DNA of 64,000 nucleotides from Nageia nagi (Eukaryota > Pinophyta): the NCBI GenBank assembly GCA_050084985.1, contig JBITNC010000001.1:153884001-153948000 (forward strand). The letters are read 5' to 3'. Below the pieces are notes generated by a model that saw only the letters and a list, made by a program, of their open reading frames with translations, did no database searches and had not been told where the DNA came from. A program made the position numbers and the translations under genes. Each line of letters opens with the position of its first letter. The stretch's first letter is position 1. Positions 12,874-23,924 of this stretch are shown here, in pieces.

Positions 12874-14020
12874 TGTGAGGACTCAAAATGAAACTCAAAC
12901 CAAATATTAGTAACAATAATCAAAACCAATAAACTAGGGCTGCCAACACCCTCAACAATGCATCCACAACACCAACGTTGGGCTTCTAGGGCACCAAATA
13001 CATATAGAATGCTGGTGTCAACCCTCCAAGGCTTCCAAACACACTACACACCCAACAAATGCTCACAATGATGATTATACAAGTCTACAACATCAACGAT
13101 GGCCACAATATGGAAAAACAACATAAACAAATGCCACAAACACACATGAACAATACAATACTAAGATCCAATGCCCAACAACTTGTATTATGATATAAGA
13201 TAAAATACAATACAAACCCTGGCTCTCAGAGCTAGACGTTGGCCTCCAAGGAGCCAACTAGGGCACAACAATATGAAACCTTCATTGAAATGCTACCGAA
13301 CCATGAGATAGACACATTCCCTCAGACTTTGAATCCTCTCCACTGAAGGAGCCCTCCTCAAACCCTAGATATCAACTAAAGGAAGAATTGTATTCTCAAA
13401 ATGCCACCAGATGGGCTTGGTGACCCACCAAAGTCATAGATAGTCAAGATCCCAATGCCTGCCTACCCTCTAGACAACTCACCTAGGAAGAGTTGCTTAG
13501 TACCGCTAAGAGTTGTTGCCCAAAGGTCTAGTATTAGTGTATAATAATCAAGTGGTGCTCAATAATGAGCCTCATATATCTATTTATACCTTTCTCATGT
13601 TCGTAACTTGCCTTAGAATCATTCCAATTCACTTAAAGTGCCAACATGGGGGTCATAGCCATGTAATATGCCATCATGGGGGCCATGACCACATTAAATG
13701 CCAACATGGGGTCCTAGAGCTCTTATGGGTTAACATGGGGGTGTGGGGACCTCCCCAAGCTAGCTCTAGCATCCTGATGGCTGTCTAGCATGATAAAGTA
13801 CACATCTACCTTGGGATTCTCACAATCCAGGATCTCCAATACAAAACATGATTATTCTACTACTCAGGAAGGAGACATCCCACTTGGGCTTCACAATGGG
13901 GTCCACAGGACCCATAAAACTCCTATGTTGAGTTTACAACAATAAACTACAAATACATGAAAGGAATATAATACAATATGACCCAACAGGTCCCATCAGA
14001 ACTATAAGGGGGACATCACA
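12874..14020 (-). repeat. Element C 3' LTR
   Basis: About 1,147 bp, TGTGAGG ... GGACATCACA. It contains CCAACATGGGG repeats at about 13640-13745. The adjoining block 14021-14055 is the reverse complement of a purine-rich tract and a K-G-K-Q-F-E-R-E-G-F-V-M-S pol tail, equivalent to the LEDKQF tail of the other elements. Confidence 0.8.
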
Positions 14021-14170
14021 AAGCCTTCCCTCTCGAATTGCTTTCCCTTAAGCAATTGCAAGAGATCACAACATTCAGTCTCCCATGCATCATCAGGAGC
14101 TATCAACCGAAGCACATGGTGGTGGAATGCAACTTCAATATGCACCATGTCGGACGGTGGTGTAGAGTGA

Positions 14171-15360
14171 TGTGACATCCCATTTGGACCATTGACAAAT
14201 TGTGTTATGGTTACTTTTTAATCTAGTGTTTGTTCATTGTCATGTTGTACATGTGTAACTCAAGTGGGAGCTTATGGTCTATGGACCCTATGAGCCCAGT
14301 AATGGGACATCTCCTCTTGAGTAGTGTTGTTAGTTTGTAATAGGTTATCCCAAATTGTGGGAATCCCTAGATAGGTATGAATCTTGCATAGGCCAGGTGC
14401 ATGGAGAAGCATAGCAGTGTTGGGAGGGCCCCACATACCCCATGCTGGCTTATGAAGCCACCTAGACCCCACGTTAGCCTTGAGATGCCCATCAGACCCC
14501 ATGTCAACCTTGAGAGCCTTTATGACCCCCATGCTACAAACTGGGCCGATGGGACCCCACGTTAGCATATTGGGCCAATATGACCCCCACATTGGCATGG
14601 TTGACTTGTTGACCCCAACGTTGGAATAGACTTGGCTTAGGATGATATCGAGACATGATGGATAGACATGGGAGGCTATATATTGAGGATGGAGCTCCAT
14701 GATGAGGTTAGCTATTGATTATACTTCTATTACACTGAACCCGATCAAGCTTGCAAGTCTTGGTGGTGCCAAGCATTCTTCCTAGGTGGTTTCTAGAGGG
14801 TTGATAGGGTTGGAAGCTTGGAACTCTACGACTTAGGTGGGTCACCTAGTCCATCCAGTGGTATTCCAAGGACGAGCTTCTACCTTCAATGGTTAGCCAA
14901 GGTTCAAGGAGACTCCTTCGCAGGAGAGGATTCAGAGTCTGAGGGAGTTGGTCTTTCCTGTGGTGTTCGGCTTGTACAAGGGTTTGGAACCCTAGATCTG
15001 GATATTGAGATCCTCATTGTATAGCATTGCATATCAGAATATAATCCATCTCATTGTGTCTCTCTCCATTGTGTTGTTCATTGATGTGTATGTGTTGTCT
15101 CTTGTATACTGGTGTTGGAATCTCCATTGTGTTGTGTTCATATCTATGAGGCATTCATTAAGGTACCAAGTGTTATTGTGTGCCCTAAAGGGCTGACATC
15201 AAGGTGTAGGGGTTGCAATGAGGCCTTGGCATGCTCATGTATGCATTGTGGGGTGTTAGGGTGCCCTAAGGGCCCAACGTATGTGTGCTAGCTTCATTTG
15301 TCAAGGGTTTGAGTTGCATAGTTGAGATGTTTGTACTAAGAGTGATTTTATATCATCACA
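14171..15360 (+). mobile_element. Solo LTR, alpha family, TSD AGTGA
   Basis: The block runs from TGTGACATCCC to ATCATCACA, 1,190 bp, flanked by AGTGA at 14166-14170 and 15361-15365. It is the opposite orientation of the copies at 10453 and 34216. It contains the 30-bp CCAACRTGGGG array (14450-14630, complement) and a possible TATA box (CTATATATTG near 14672). The reading frames in it are by-products of the repeat. Confidence 0.92.
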
Positions 15361-15539
15361 AGTGATTTACTGGAGCTCCATGCTCCTTTTTTAATGCAAG
15401 TTGCAAACTCTTTGGTTTGTTGTAACTGTCACTCCTTAGTAGATGCTCAGTCATGAATCTCCATAGCCATTGTAGTGTGTGCACACCAAGGTTGAACTAT
15501 ACCTACAAAAACCTAGGAAAGATAATGGTCAATGTAAAA

Positions 15540-15850
15540 CAAGTAGAGCCTAAGCTCCACTCAAGTGGCAAGGTCTCCTCCAAACTCCACTAAGAAAATC
15601 CCAAGCTCCTCACGACCAGTGTGAGGCAAGAAACCATCTCATCCTCCGGCTCTTGAAACCTCCAATCAACCATCCTAGCATCCCCAAGCCTCAACGTAGG
15701 GTGGCCAGCACCATGACATCTCTCAAAAGCAACCCTGATCCTCAACGTGGGGCTCCAATCCTCCTAGATGCCCAACATGGAAAGACAATCCTCCCAAATG
15801 CTCCACGTAGCATGAATCAAAATCAGTCCTCAAGTCTTCCCAATCAATGT
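15540..15850 (-). repeat. 30-bp repeat array in element C, short and irregular
   Basis: The core CAACGTNGGG occurs near 15693, 15744, 15774 and 15804. The last three are exactly 30 bp apart. It is the same repeat as the array at 22499-22850. Confidence 0.6.
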
Positions 15851-16532
15851 GCAAATTTGTGTTCATAGTTAGCAAAAAGATTTCCAACATAGAGTCTTCA
15901 AGTGGTGTGAAGAATGCCATCAAGTCAAAGTTAACAATGCTCAAACCAACATCAAGGCATACAATAACAATACTCCCACTAGCAGTAACCAAAGCATCAT
16001 CAATCTCAATCCTCAATTCATGAAAGACAGCCTTCAGATCATTATCAAAGCATGCAAAGATAGTCCCATGTGCCATGAAAACAACCCTTTTCTCCAACAC
16101 CAAATCTGTCATCATTCTACCCTCAAGAAATGGCATGAATACAGCCCGAAAATCTGTAGGATATGCAGTCCATGAAGTCTCCAATGATGTATTAACAACA
16201 GCTCCTAATTCAAGATTTAAAATGGTAACAATAGTTCTTATGTATTGCTCAATAGTCTCAATCTTCCTAGGAATTGCAATCTGTCTTGTGACAACAGCAA
16301 CCTTTTCATTCTTGCAACATGCAAAAATCACTATGGTTGTTGTCATGACGTCAAACACAGCATCCAAACAAGTGGCAGATGTGGCCTCACACGCAGTCCA
16401 ATCAAACACAATCAACATGTCATCAAGTGCAGCTCCTAAGGCCTGAATGGAATCCCTCAAATCACCTTCCAAAAATGCCAATATTATCCTCTTATCAACA
16501 TCAGCCAATACACTAACATATGCAGCCCATAA
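15723..16532 (-). pseudogene. Unknown reading frame of element C, C-terminal part, split by element B
   Basis: About 270 codons are open on the minus strand from the element B junction at 16532. They belong with 21933-22231: removing B and one CATAA copy joins the two in the same frame, giving an uninterrupted pre-insertion frame of roughly 370 codons. The protein is hydrophobic and acidic, with degenerate repeats of about 19 or 38 residues, for example 'FRAVFMPFLEG', 'LKAVFHELRIE' and 'LMAFFTPLED' spaced 38 apart. The last ~40 codons run into the 30-bp repeats. I recognise no domain. A plus-strand frame at 16075-16446 overlaps it and looks like a shadow. Whether it was ever a protein is uncertain, but survival of a long frame across an insertion site argues for it. 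Confidence 0.45.
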
Positions 16533-17212
16533 TGTGATGTTACTTTTATATTTTTTTTTTTCTAGCAAACCCTCAACATAAAAATGTAGAGATAAATTTC
16601 AGCAATAAAACAACTCAGAAATTGCTCATAAAATAACACAAGTATGAGGAGAAATCAGCTAGTATCATATATTAAATATTGCCAAATCAATACAACAGCT
16701 AGAATGGACAAATGGAGTCCTCAAGGAACTCAAAATGCAAATACAAACTCCCACAAGTGGGATGAACTGATCCCAAGGCTGAACTGATGCAAAAACTCCT
16801 CAAAATGACCCCAAATACAAGCATAGGGTTTGGGGCTGCCAATAGGTATGAAACACATGTCACGAATGCTCCCAAAAATGCCACGAACTTCTCACATATG
16901 CCTCTTTTTGTATTTTTGATATTTTACCTACAATCTTGACTCATGGAAACTCTAGGGTTTCAATATTCAATTCTGATATCAACATAACATGCCCAAAATG
17001 GGACTCTCATTTCCTCTTATATGACGAGGTTCTATTTTTGCATTGACATTTCCAAAACCCTAAAATCACTTAAAGCCTTATTTCAACTTTATAACACAAA
17101 GAAATAACAATTAAAACTAATGTTATGTCTCCTAACACATTGCTCCCTTTTTTATTATTTATTTCCTAGGTGAAGGAGAAAAAATTAATTATTTCAATTT
17201 TGGAACATTACA
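16533..17212 (-). repeat. Element B 3' LTR
   Basis: Starts TGTGATGTTAC, ends TTTTGGAACATTACA (plus-strand view). It aligns along its whole length with 21252-21932. Confidence 0.93.
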
Positions 17213-17439
17213 AGTCCACCCTCCTCAAATTGCTTGTCCTCAAGCAATTCCAAAGGTGGATGGTTCAAAATTTCATCAACATTGTACCCAAACTGTCTCA
17301 AACACTTGTGTGTCAAAACCCACTTATTCTTCGTTTCCAAGGCCATTTTGAATGCATAACAAGGCTGATTTTCTGATAACAGCAGTAAAACCATGGTGTT
17401 TTCACTCCCAAAATGTAGCCAAACTGAGTGATTCTCCAT
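17213..17439 (-). pseudogene. Chromodomain tail and PPT of element B
   Basis: The minus-strand frame from 17439 runs into the LTR and contains 'ILNHPPLELLEDKQFEEGG', which aligns with the end of element A pol (ILMHPAL... ). The upstream part (KWVLTHKCLRQFGYNVDEIL) fits the end of a chromodomain. The purine-rich plus-strand primer GAGGAGGGTGGA overlaps these codons. It is the only clear remnant of the pol 3' end. Confidence 0.65.
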
Positions 17440-17532
17440 CCCTTATAGTCGTACTATGCATGAGCATCAACCAATCAACAATGACCCTGATTGGGCTTTT
17501 GAGAAAGTGGTTGCAATGTAGGTGTAACAGGT

Positions 17533-19137
17533 CTATTTGCTCTTTCCAACAACCATAAATGACTCACAATCATCTACACTCATGCTTTCATTGTTTCGTA
17601 TCAATGTGCCATACATAAATGAAATGTAGCTATCAATCATACCATGAAAATAGAGACTGAAAATTGTATGTACAGCAGTATTATTACAGTCATATATCCA
17701 TTTTACTCCCCCCCATATGAATTCTAAACCAAGCCAAACATTAGGGACTTCATTAGGAATGTTTTTCTTTACAACACTCAATCTACATACCCTTCCAATG
17801 CCCCTCATGCTGTTGTAGTAACCTTGAACTGAATGTGCATACCATGGATGAATACCTGCTCATAATTTCATGCTCAATCCCAAGACAAATATGACTCTGT
17901 GCTCCCACAACTGAGAATACACCTTCAAAACCAGCCAATGGAAAAAGTGTATAACTCAAATTCATGGCAAAATGAAAGTAAGTTACCTTCCCAAATGTGT
18001 GGAGGTTGGCATCACCACTAGACACCAATTTCTGAAACTTATCAAGTTTCCTATCAACAAGCTCATCAAAATTATGCCCAAAAGAAAATAGTGTGCTGCT
18101 GTCATAAAGAGTAGAATTGAACTTGTACCTGTTTGGAATGTTTCCATGGCTGCCCAAGTCTGAATTTATCTTCTTTTTCCTTCTATAACTGATTAAGGCA
18201 CCTTTACACATGAATTTTTCTGATCTTACATTTTCTAAGTTAAGCAAATGAACATATATGCAATATTTCAACTCATGCATAGCAGTCTCAAATCTTATTG
18301 CATCAAATATCATGCAGTGTACAGCCATATTCATGTGAATTGCATCCATGCTAATTGTCATCAGAACAGTCCAAAACATCTTGCAAAGTGGAGTACAAAA
18401 CATGAAATTGTGCTAATGTTTTGACAACAAGTATGTATAAAACCTTCCTTTGTGCATGGCCAAATAAACTCACAAATCAAATCAGTTTCATGTGTAACTT
18501 CTACAATCTCAAAACTATATGCCATCTTATGCATGTCAATGATCAAATACCAACTTGAAGTCCTCCGATATAGTGTGCTCCAAATCAAACCTGAATTGAA
18601 GATGTACAAGGGCTCCAAAGTGTGCTCAAGAGTTTTCACAAGGGCTACGAACTGTACAAAAGAAGAAAAAATACGATCAAGACTACCCAAGTGCTTCTCC
18701 AAGACCCATGAATTGCTCAAAGTGTCTTCTAACTCCAACAATTTGAAAATGAAATGATCATTTTTCCATCTATAACTATTACACATTCTCAAAATGAAAT
18801 CAGAAGTCATCAAGGCAAAATTATGAACCAATGCATGCCAAGGTTCAACAAGAAGTGCAACCCATTCATCCCATTTGTCTTTCAAACCATGTTCCAAGTA
18901 TGCACAAGTGTCCCAATAATGTGTGGAATTAGTCCCTTTTTTGCTGTTCCAAAACTTCATCAACAAGGCAACTATAATCCCTTGAATACTTTCAGTTATG
19001 ATACATTTTTGTTGGCTATCCCAACTGTCTAAATGGCTGAGAATATCATGTGGGATTGTGAGGTGACAAGTGTACCAATTGTCCTCATTTCCTATTGCTA
19101 TTTTTCTAATTTCTTTATCAGATTCATAGGTTTCCAT
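17533..19137 (-). pseudogene. Unknown reading frames replacing pol in element B
   Basis: Three overlapping minus-strand frames follow each other: 19137-18361 (258 codons), 18403-17783 (206) and 17808-17533 (91). The overlaps with frame changes suggest one ancestral frame of ~530 codons broken by two indels. The first ATG overlaps the stop of the gag/protease frame as TAATG (19135-19139), which would suit reinitiation if it is not chance. The protein is rich in W, C, H and F, for example 'YWDTCAYLEHGLKDKWDEW' and 'LFPLAGFEGVFSVVG'. There is no YXDD/FXDD, no DD35E and no HHCC, so it is not decayed RT or integrase. I recognise no family. Captured host sequence or an element-specific ORF are both possible. 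Confidence 0.5.
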
Positions 19138-20000
19138 TAAGGAACCATGGCTGTAGTAAATTTACCTTCACATGAAATATCAAGGAGTTGTCCTCCCTCC
19201 ATGTACTTATAGGAAACCTCCAAAATTTTGCATGCATCTTTGGATGTGTTTTCCTTGATTCCTTGCAGCACCATACCCTTGCCATCAAGCACAAATTTTA
19301 GTTCCAATTTCTGATAATTGGTAACATAATCACTAAGAGACCAAATCCATTGGACTCCCAAAACCATATGAGGCACACCACCCAATGGAAAAACAAAGAA
19401 TTGCTCATCACCCTCATAGTTTCCAAAGCTGATTTTTATATTCTTCATTGCTTTATTGCAAGGAATGAGATCACCAAAGGGTTCAATTTGGAAATCTCTC
19501 CTAAATCCACTTAAACTGTCACTAACTGAAAATTCTCCAATGCAATTATTATGTACTTCATTGATTTCATTCCCAAAAAGTGTACAAAATGAAGTATTTT
19601 GGGCCTCTTTCAAACATACCTTATGTGAAAGAGTGACATCTCTATCACAAATCTGAATGCAATCAGTCATGCAAGATGAACCATGCTCCAATGTTGAAAT
19701 GTCTTCATTATGTTCTCTTTCAAAATTTTCTATTTGGCCCTCTTCTTTTTTTTCAATGGTGGGAACAACTTTAAAATTTCCTGCACAAATTACCTCAAGC
19801 TCTTCTTTTTGATGGACAATTTTAGTTTTTTCCACATTCCTCCTTACAAACTTGTTCAAAACCCTAACATAAAATTCATCAAATGTATCAATAGCACCAT
19901 GCCCTTGGGTTCCTAACCCATGATGCCACCATGAGTAAGCACTACCCTCAAGGTGGAGTGTAGCAATCTGAACTGCATCAATTTTAGAAATAGGCTCCAA
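19137..20000 (-). pseudogene. Element B gag core fused to a late protease segment
   Basis: The first ~65 codons match the element A capsid region ('GSAYSWWHHGLGTQGHGAI', 'FDEFYVRVLNKF'). About 110 codons with no counterpart in A follow, in place of the gag C-terminus, zinc knuckle and protease active site. The frame then returns to A-like sequence after the active site ('LIPCNKAMKNIKI', '[18 protein letters not shown]'). Thus the catalytic DSG/DGG and the CCHC-like knuckle are both missing, yet the frame stays open for 287 codons. Confidence 0.7.
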
Positions 20001-20058
20001 GGTGAAATAAGTCTACAATTTTTGAAGCCATGCCCTAGTTGTAAGACCATCTTGACCA

Positions 20059-20487
20059 TTAAATGAGGGAATGATCACCTTTTGATGCAATAAGGGTTTC
20101 TTTCTCTTTTTTAGCCTTAACAACAGATTTACCCACAATATTCAAATATTTATCAAAAGAAACTAGTGCCATAAAACCTTCAGATTTATTACTATAAGTA
20201 GCAAACCATTCATCTAATTTATTAGTTACCTCATATTCCTTCAGTAAAGGTGGTGGCACAAGAAACATAGGCTTAGACAATCTAGGCAAGGGAGTGTGTG
20301 AGTTAGATGATGACTCATACCCATTGTTGTAGCCTCTCCTTTCTCTTTCCCTCCTTGTACCATTTGGGTTGCCCAAAGCTGCTCTCAATTCTTGTTGATT
20401 TGTCTCTTGTAAGGAAACCATTCTTTGCAGCATGTCAAGTAGGGCATCAAACTTTTGCTCATTCTCTTTTCTCCTGAATAGTTCCAT
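20059..20487 (-). pseudogene. Element B gag N-terminus
   Basis: An ATG at 20487 opens 142 codons. A coiled-coil-like start (QKFDALLDMLQRMVSLQE) is followed by 'PLPRLSKPMF' and 'VSFDKYLNIVGK', which match element A '[10 protein letters not shown]' and '[12 protein letters not shown]'. A frameshift near 20060 and an in-frame stop near 20010 separate it from the capsid core. Confidence 0.75.
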
Positions 20488-21237
20488 GATCCATTCTTAG
20501 CAAACATCAACCTTCAAAATCTTATTTGTGCAATTCCTAGAAATAGGTCAAAAATCATAGGAAATACTAGATTTCATATCAAAAAAAAATTCAACATTTT
20601 TTCTGAAGGTGGCAATGAGAAGTAGAGCTTAATGGGTGCTCAAATCTACCTGACAAATACCTCCAACTGACTGAATCTTCAAAAACATCACCTTCCTTTT
20701 TTTTCTCTGAAAAACCCTTCTAAAAGCTTAAAATGGTATGCAAAGCGTTCAAAAATGCTCCTAAGGGTCAGGTACTTGACTTAGCATATTGAATCTAATG
20801 CTAAGAGTCCAAAATCCACCCTAAATGACCCTCTCAAATAGGGTTTCCTGATATGGACGAATTTGAGGTTTCTTTTTCTACTACCAATCAAATCACAAAA
20901 AAACCCTAAATCTGAAATTTTTGAAATCTTACCCAAAAAATTTCTGAAACCACAAATCTGCAATTTGGCGAAAAGGGTATCCAAATCTATAATTTTTATT
21001 TTCACAAAAATAATTCCTAAAAATCTGCAAATCCCCTAAAAATTCGTACTTTTCACTAGGGCGTAAAATTTTTCTACAGAAAAACAATTTTCAACATGGA
21101 TCTGAAATACCCACAAATTTTTTTTGAAAGCCCTAATTTTTATGAAAACCCTAATTCAAAAAAACTCGAAAACCAAAATACCCACAACTGCCAAAAATTA
21201 GAAAGATAGACACTGATCATAGGCTAGCAAGATTCTA
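20488..21237 (-). other. Untranslated leader of element B
   Basis: About 750 bp between the PBS and the gag ATG, AT-rich, with many A/T runs and no convincing conserved frame. Packaging and dimerisation signals would be expected here but cannot be picked out. Confidence 0.5.
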
Positions 21238-21249
21238 GCTCTGATACCA
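21238..21249 (-). promoter_or_regulatory. Primer binding site of element B (iMet-type)
   Basis: GCTCTGATACCA on the plus strand is the complement of the 12-mer TGGTATCAGAGC, which pairs with the 3' end of plant initiator tRNA-Met. It lies 2 bp from the LTR edge at 21252. Confidence 0.92.
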
Positions 21250-21251
21250 CT

Positions 21252-21932
21252 TGTGATGTTCCTTTTATATATATATATTTTCTAACAAACCCTCAACATA
21301 AAAATGTAGAGATAAATTGCAGCAATAAAACAACTCAGAAATTGCTCATAAAATAACACAAGTGTGAGGAGAAATCAACCAATATCATATATTAAATATT
21401 GCCAAACCAATACAATAGCTGGAATGGACAAATGGAGTCCCCAAGGAACTCAAAATGCAGATACAAACTCCCACAAGTGGAACGAATTGACCCCAAGGCT
21501 GAACTGATGCAAAAACTCCTCAAAATGACCCCAAATACAAGCATACGATTTGGGGCTGCCAACAAGTCTAAAACACGTGTCACAAATGCTCCCAAAAATG
21601 CCACAAACTTCTCACATATGCTCTTTTTGTATTTTTGATAGTTTACTTGCAATCTCAACTCATGGAAACTCTAGGGTTTCAATATTCAATTCTAATATCA
21701 ACATAACATGCCTAAAATGGGACTCTCACTTCCTTTTATATGATGAGGTTCTATTTTTGCATTGACATTTCCAAAACCCTAAAATCACTAAAAGCTTTAT
21801 TTCAACTTTATAACATAAAGAAATAACAATTAAAACTAATGTTATGTCTCCTAACACATTGCTCCCTTTTTTATTATTTATTTTTCTAAGTGTAGGAGAC
21901 AAAACTAATTATTTCAATTTTGGGACATTACA
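21252..21932 (-). repeat. Element B 5' LTR
   Basis: It runs from TGTGATGTTCC to GGGACATTACA. On the minus strand a TATA-like TATAAAAGG (21732-21740) would be the U3 promoter. Confidence 0.93.
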
Positions 21933-22231
21933 CATAATAAGCAATTGGCAGCCCTCAAACTATCACAAGAGGATGCAACAACAATCCCCTTTACTTTGGC
22001 AACCAATACACTTCCAAGGGCAGACCCAAAAGTGTCAACAAACGCAGCCTCTCTTATGTGAACCACAACTTCAAATTCATCAACTGTGTTAGTCCCATGT
22101 ATGAAAACATCAATGTTTGCTACTTTTCCTCTTGCAACAATCATAACTTTATCAAATGCAGCCCATGATGAGTGGACAACAAATCTCCAACACCTCATGT
22201 GATCATTTGGAACACAACATTCCATACTCAT
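21933..22231 (-). pseudogene. Unknown reading frame of element C, N-terminal part, split by element B
   Basis: About 100 codons from 22231 to the insertion junction at 21933. They continue in frame at 16532 when B and one CATAA copy are ignored. Sequence such as 'REAAFVDTFGSALGSVLVA' shows the same hydrophobic repeat style as the downstream part. A small frame at 22428-22234 precedes it, offset by a frameshift, and may be the true N-terminus. Confidence 0.45.
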
Positions 22232-22498
22232 GGCTATAAGTGTCTTCTTTTGTGGACCGAAACTATAAGAGGGAAACCTCCAATGAAGGTGCGAATGATG
22301 TAGCTATCAACAGTCTTTCTTCTTTTTTGTATGCAACTGTTGTTCATGCCACGAAGAAGATTAGTAATCAACCAAACTGAATTGAAGGACAAGTCATACC
22401 TTCCCAAAGCAAGATGCTCATTCTCCAAGCTTAGATCCCTACGGATCCATGGTGTTAAATCTCTCCAAGAGTCTAGACACGAATCTCTCTTCGAGGCT

Positions 22499-22860
22499 CA
22501 ATGTGGGGTGTCATACTCCCTCATAGCTCAACATAGCAAGTGCTACCTCCTCCAATCCCAACATGGGGTGTCGAAATCTCCAAAGGCTCAATGTAGCAAA
22601 AGCTTCCTCCTCCAATCCCAACATAGGGTGACAAACCTCCTCAACCTCCAATGTGGGGTCTCTAGGTTCCCTCAAACCCAACATATGCCATGATGGCTCC
22701 TCCAATCCAATTATGCACACTCCATGCTCCTCATACTGCAATGTAGGACATAGGAGCTCTTCCAACCCTGACATCCCCCCTCCAAGCTCCCCAGAATGCA
22801 ATGTGGGGTGTGGGGACTCCTCCATGAACAACGTAGCTTCTCCTTTGGTTTCTTCCTTGC
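22499..22860 (-). repeat. Strict 30-bp minisatellite array in element C
   Basis: The core CAAYRTNGG starts at 22499, 22529, 22559, 22589, 22619, 22649, 22679, ~22709, 22739, 22769, 22799 and 22829: a constant 30-bp step although the units differ in sequence. The minus-strand frame 23101-22511 turns it into a 10-residue repeat ('HPMLGLEEVA', 'HPMLGLEEEA'). Confidence 0.9.
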
Positions 22861-23101
22861 TAGGCCAATTTTCTTCTCCTTTCTTATCATTATCTCTCAA
22901 AACTAAATATGAAACAAGAATAGCTCTTTCCTCTTTCTTCCCAATATTGTCACTTTCAACAATATCATGCAAAATCTCTGAATTACTGTCATAAAAACCA
23001 TAATCACTTCCATACCTTTTTTGGTGTGTCAACATGGCTGATCCAAGTCTCACAATGAAGCAAAGGATGTTGTAGAGAGTGTGAATTCTCCTTCCAAGCA
23101 A
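22511..23101 (-). CDS. Hypothetical repeat-containing frame of element C
   Basis: 196 codons on the minus strand. The first half is charged (ERAILVSYLVLRDNDKKGEE); the second half is the 10-residue repeat, with P-T/M-L and L-E-E in most units. No known domain. In element D the equivalent array lies just after gag-protease, so this may be a low-complexity linker or spacer rather than an enzyme. The open frame could also be a simple consequence of a 30-bp period lacking stops. Confidence 0.35.
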   Translation of the reverse strand: MLGRRIHTLYNILCFIVRLGSAMLTHQKRYGSDYGFYDSNSEILHDIVESDNIGKKEERAILVSYLVLRDNDKKGEENWPSKEETKGEATLFMEESPHPTLHSGELGGGMSGLEELLCPTLQYEEHGVCIIGLEEPSWHMLGLREPRDPTLEVEEVCHPMLGLEEEAFATLSLWRFRHPMLGLEEVALAMLSYEGV

Positions 23102-23290
23102 TAGGTAATGCTTCCATCTTGTTACATACTACTTCGAATGTGAGTGAAAGCTTCTATCCACTTCTTTTCTTTAGATCCAAGGGAGTGGCTGCGTCCTTGA
23201 TGCTTCCGGATGGTCTAGATCTAGACGTTGGGGGTATGGCTAGTTTTTCTCTTCCAACGTTGGATTTCCTCTCTGCTGTCACACCGTATC

Positions 23291-23602
23291 CTAAGAGATT
23301 TTGGTAAACCTAGAAAGTGATGTATCTATGGAATTCTTTGATGGTTCCTTGGTAGATTTGGAGCAAAACTTCGATCCTTGGTGGAGTCTTTTGTGGCAGA
23401 ACAGATCTGGGCTTCCATGTATGTCCTCTCTTCTTGCACATCTTCTCCTCATGTTGTTACCCAAAAACCACAACAGGCTCTCCCTTTCTTCTAGAGAGAT
23501 CTTGTAGTATTCAAATTCTTGAAGTAACTGGTGGTAAACTACCTCGCCATACTCAGATTTCCTCACCCTTACTGTAGATCTAGCTGAAATTTCTCTTTCC
23601 AT
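23291..23602 (-). CDS. Hypothetical 5' frame of element C
   Basis: 103 codons on the minus strand, the first sizeable frame after the PBS at 23911. The N-terminal half is charged and helical in composition (EFEYYKISLEERESLLWFL). I find no gag motif such as PLPR.S.PMF. It may be a decayed leader ORF or chance. Confidence 0.3.
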   Translation of the reverse strand: MEREISARSTVRVRKSEYGEVVYHQLLQEFEYYKISLEERESLLWFLGNNMRRRCARREDIHGSPDLFCHKRLHQGSKFCSKSTKEPSKNSIDTSLSRFTKIS

Positions 23603-23910
23603 TGGTGCCAGTTCTGATTTCTTTATGCAAAATGCAAATCTGATTGAAGCTTCAAAACAACCCTAGCATGAGATCTGAAGTCTTCTAACTAGTCAGGGTA
23701 ATAGATCGAGACCTTTTATACCTAGAAAAGGTCTTCAGATTTGGAAATATATTCTCCAAACCCTAGACAACTTAGTCTAGGAATTCAGAGTTTTCTGAAA
23801 AACTATCGTCTTCACCCCGAAATTGGGTTTTTTAAGTGTAGGACATCCTGATTTGCTGGTTCAATTTGCTTCTAGCTAGAACTAAACCTCATAGGCTGGC
23901 CAAAATCCAG

Positions 23911-23922
23911 GCTTTGATACAA
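23911..23922 (-). promoter_or_regulatory. Degenerate primer binding site of element C
   Basis: GCTTTGATACAA differs from the iMet-type complement GCTCTGATACCA at two positions and sits 2 bp from the LTR edge at 23925, the same geometry as in element B. Confidence 0.7.
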
Positions 23923-23924
23923 AT

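Larger units (their letters stand above)
16533..21932 (-). mobile_element. Element B: complete non-autonomous gypsy element, TSD CATAA
   Basis: Length 5,400 bp. The LTRs are 16533-17212 and 21252-21932, and the target-site duplication CATAA lies at 16528-16532 and 21933-21937. The PBS is an exact iMet-type 12-mer and the PPT block is present, both for the minus strand. The two LTRs differ by a few dozen positions in ~680 by eye, so the insertion is not recent. On the minus strand the interior reads leader, gag, an unknown segment, a late protease segment, about 1.6 kb of unknown frames, then the chromodomain tail. RT, RNase H and integrase are absent. Confidence 0.93.

Noticed and set aside
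14272-14700. 142-codon minus-strand frame
   Set aside because: Lies entirely inside a solo LTR and is produced by the 30-bp repeat, which lacks stops in one frame.
16075-16446. 123-codon plus-strand frame
   Set aside because: It overlaps the longer minus-strand frame of element C, has no neighbours in its orientation and no recognised domain.
17533-18403. Possible mitochondrial porin or envelope-like protein in element B
   Set aside because: A faint beta-rich look (HFAMNLSYTLFPLAGF) is not supported by any family motif; there is no signal peptide, cleavage site or convincing membrane anchor. Left as unknown.
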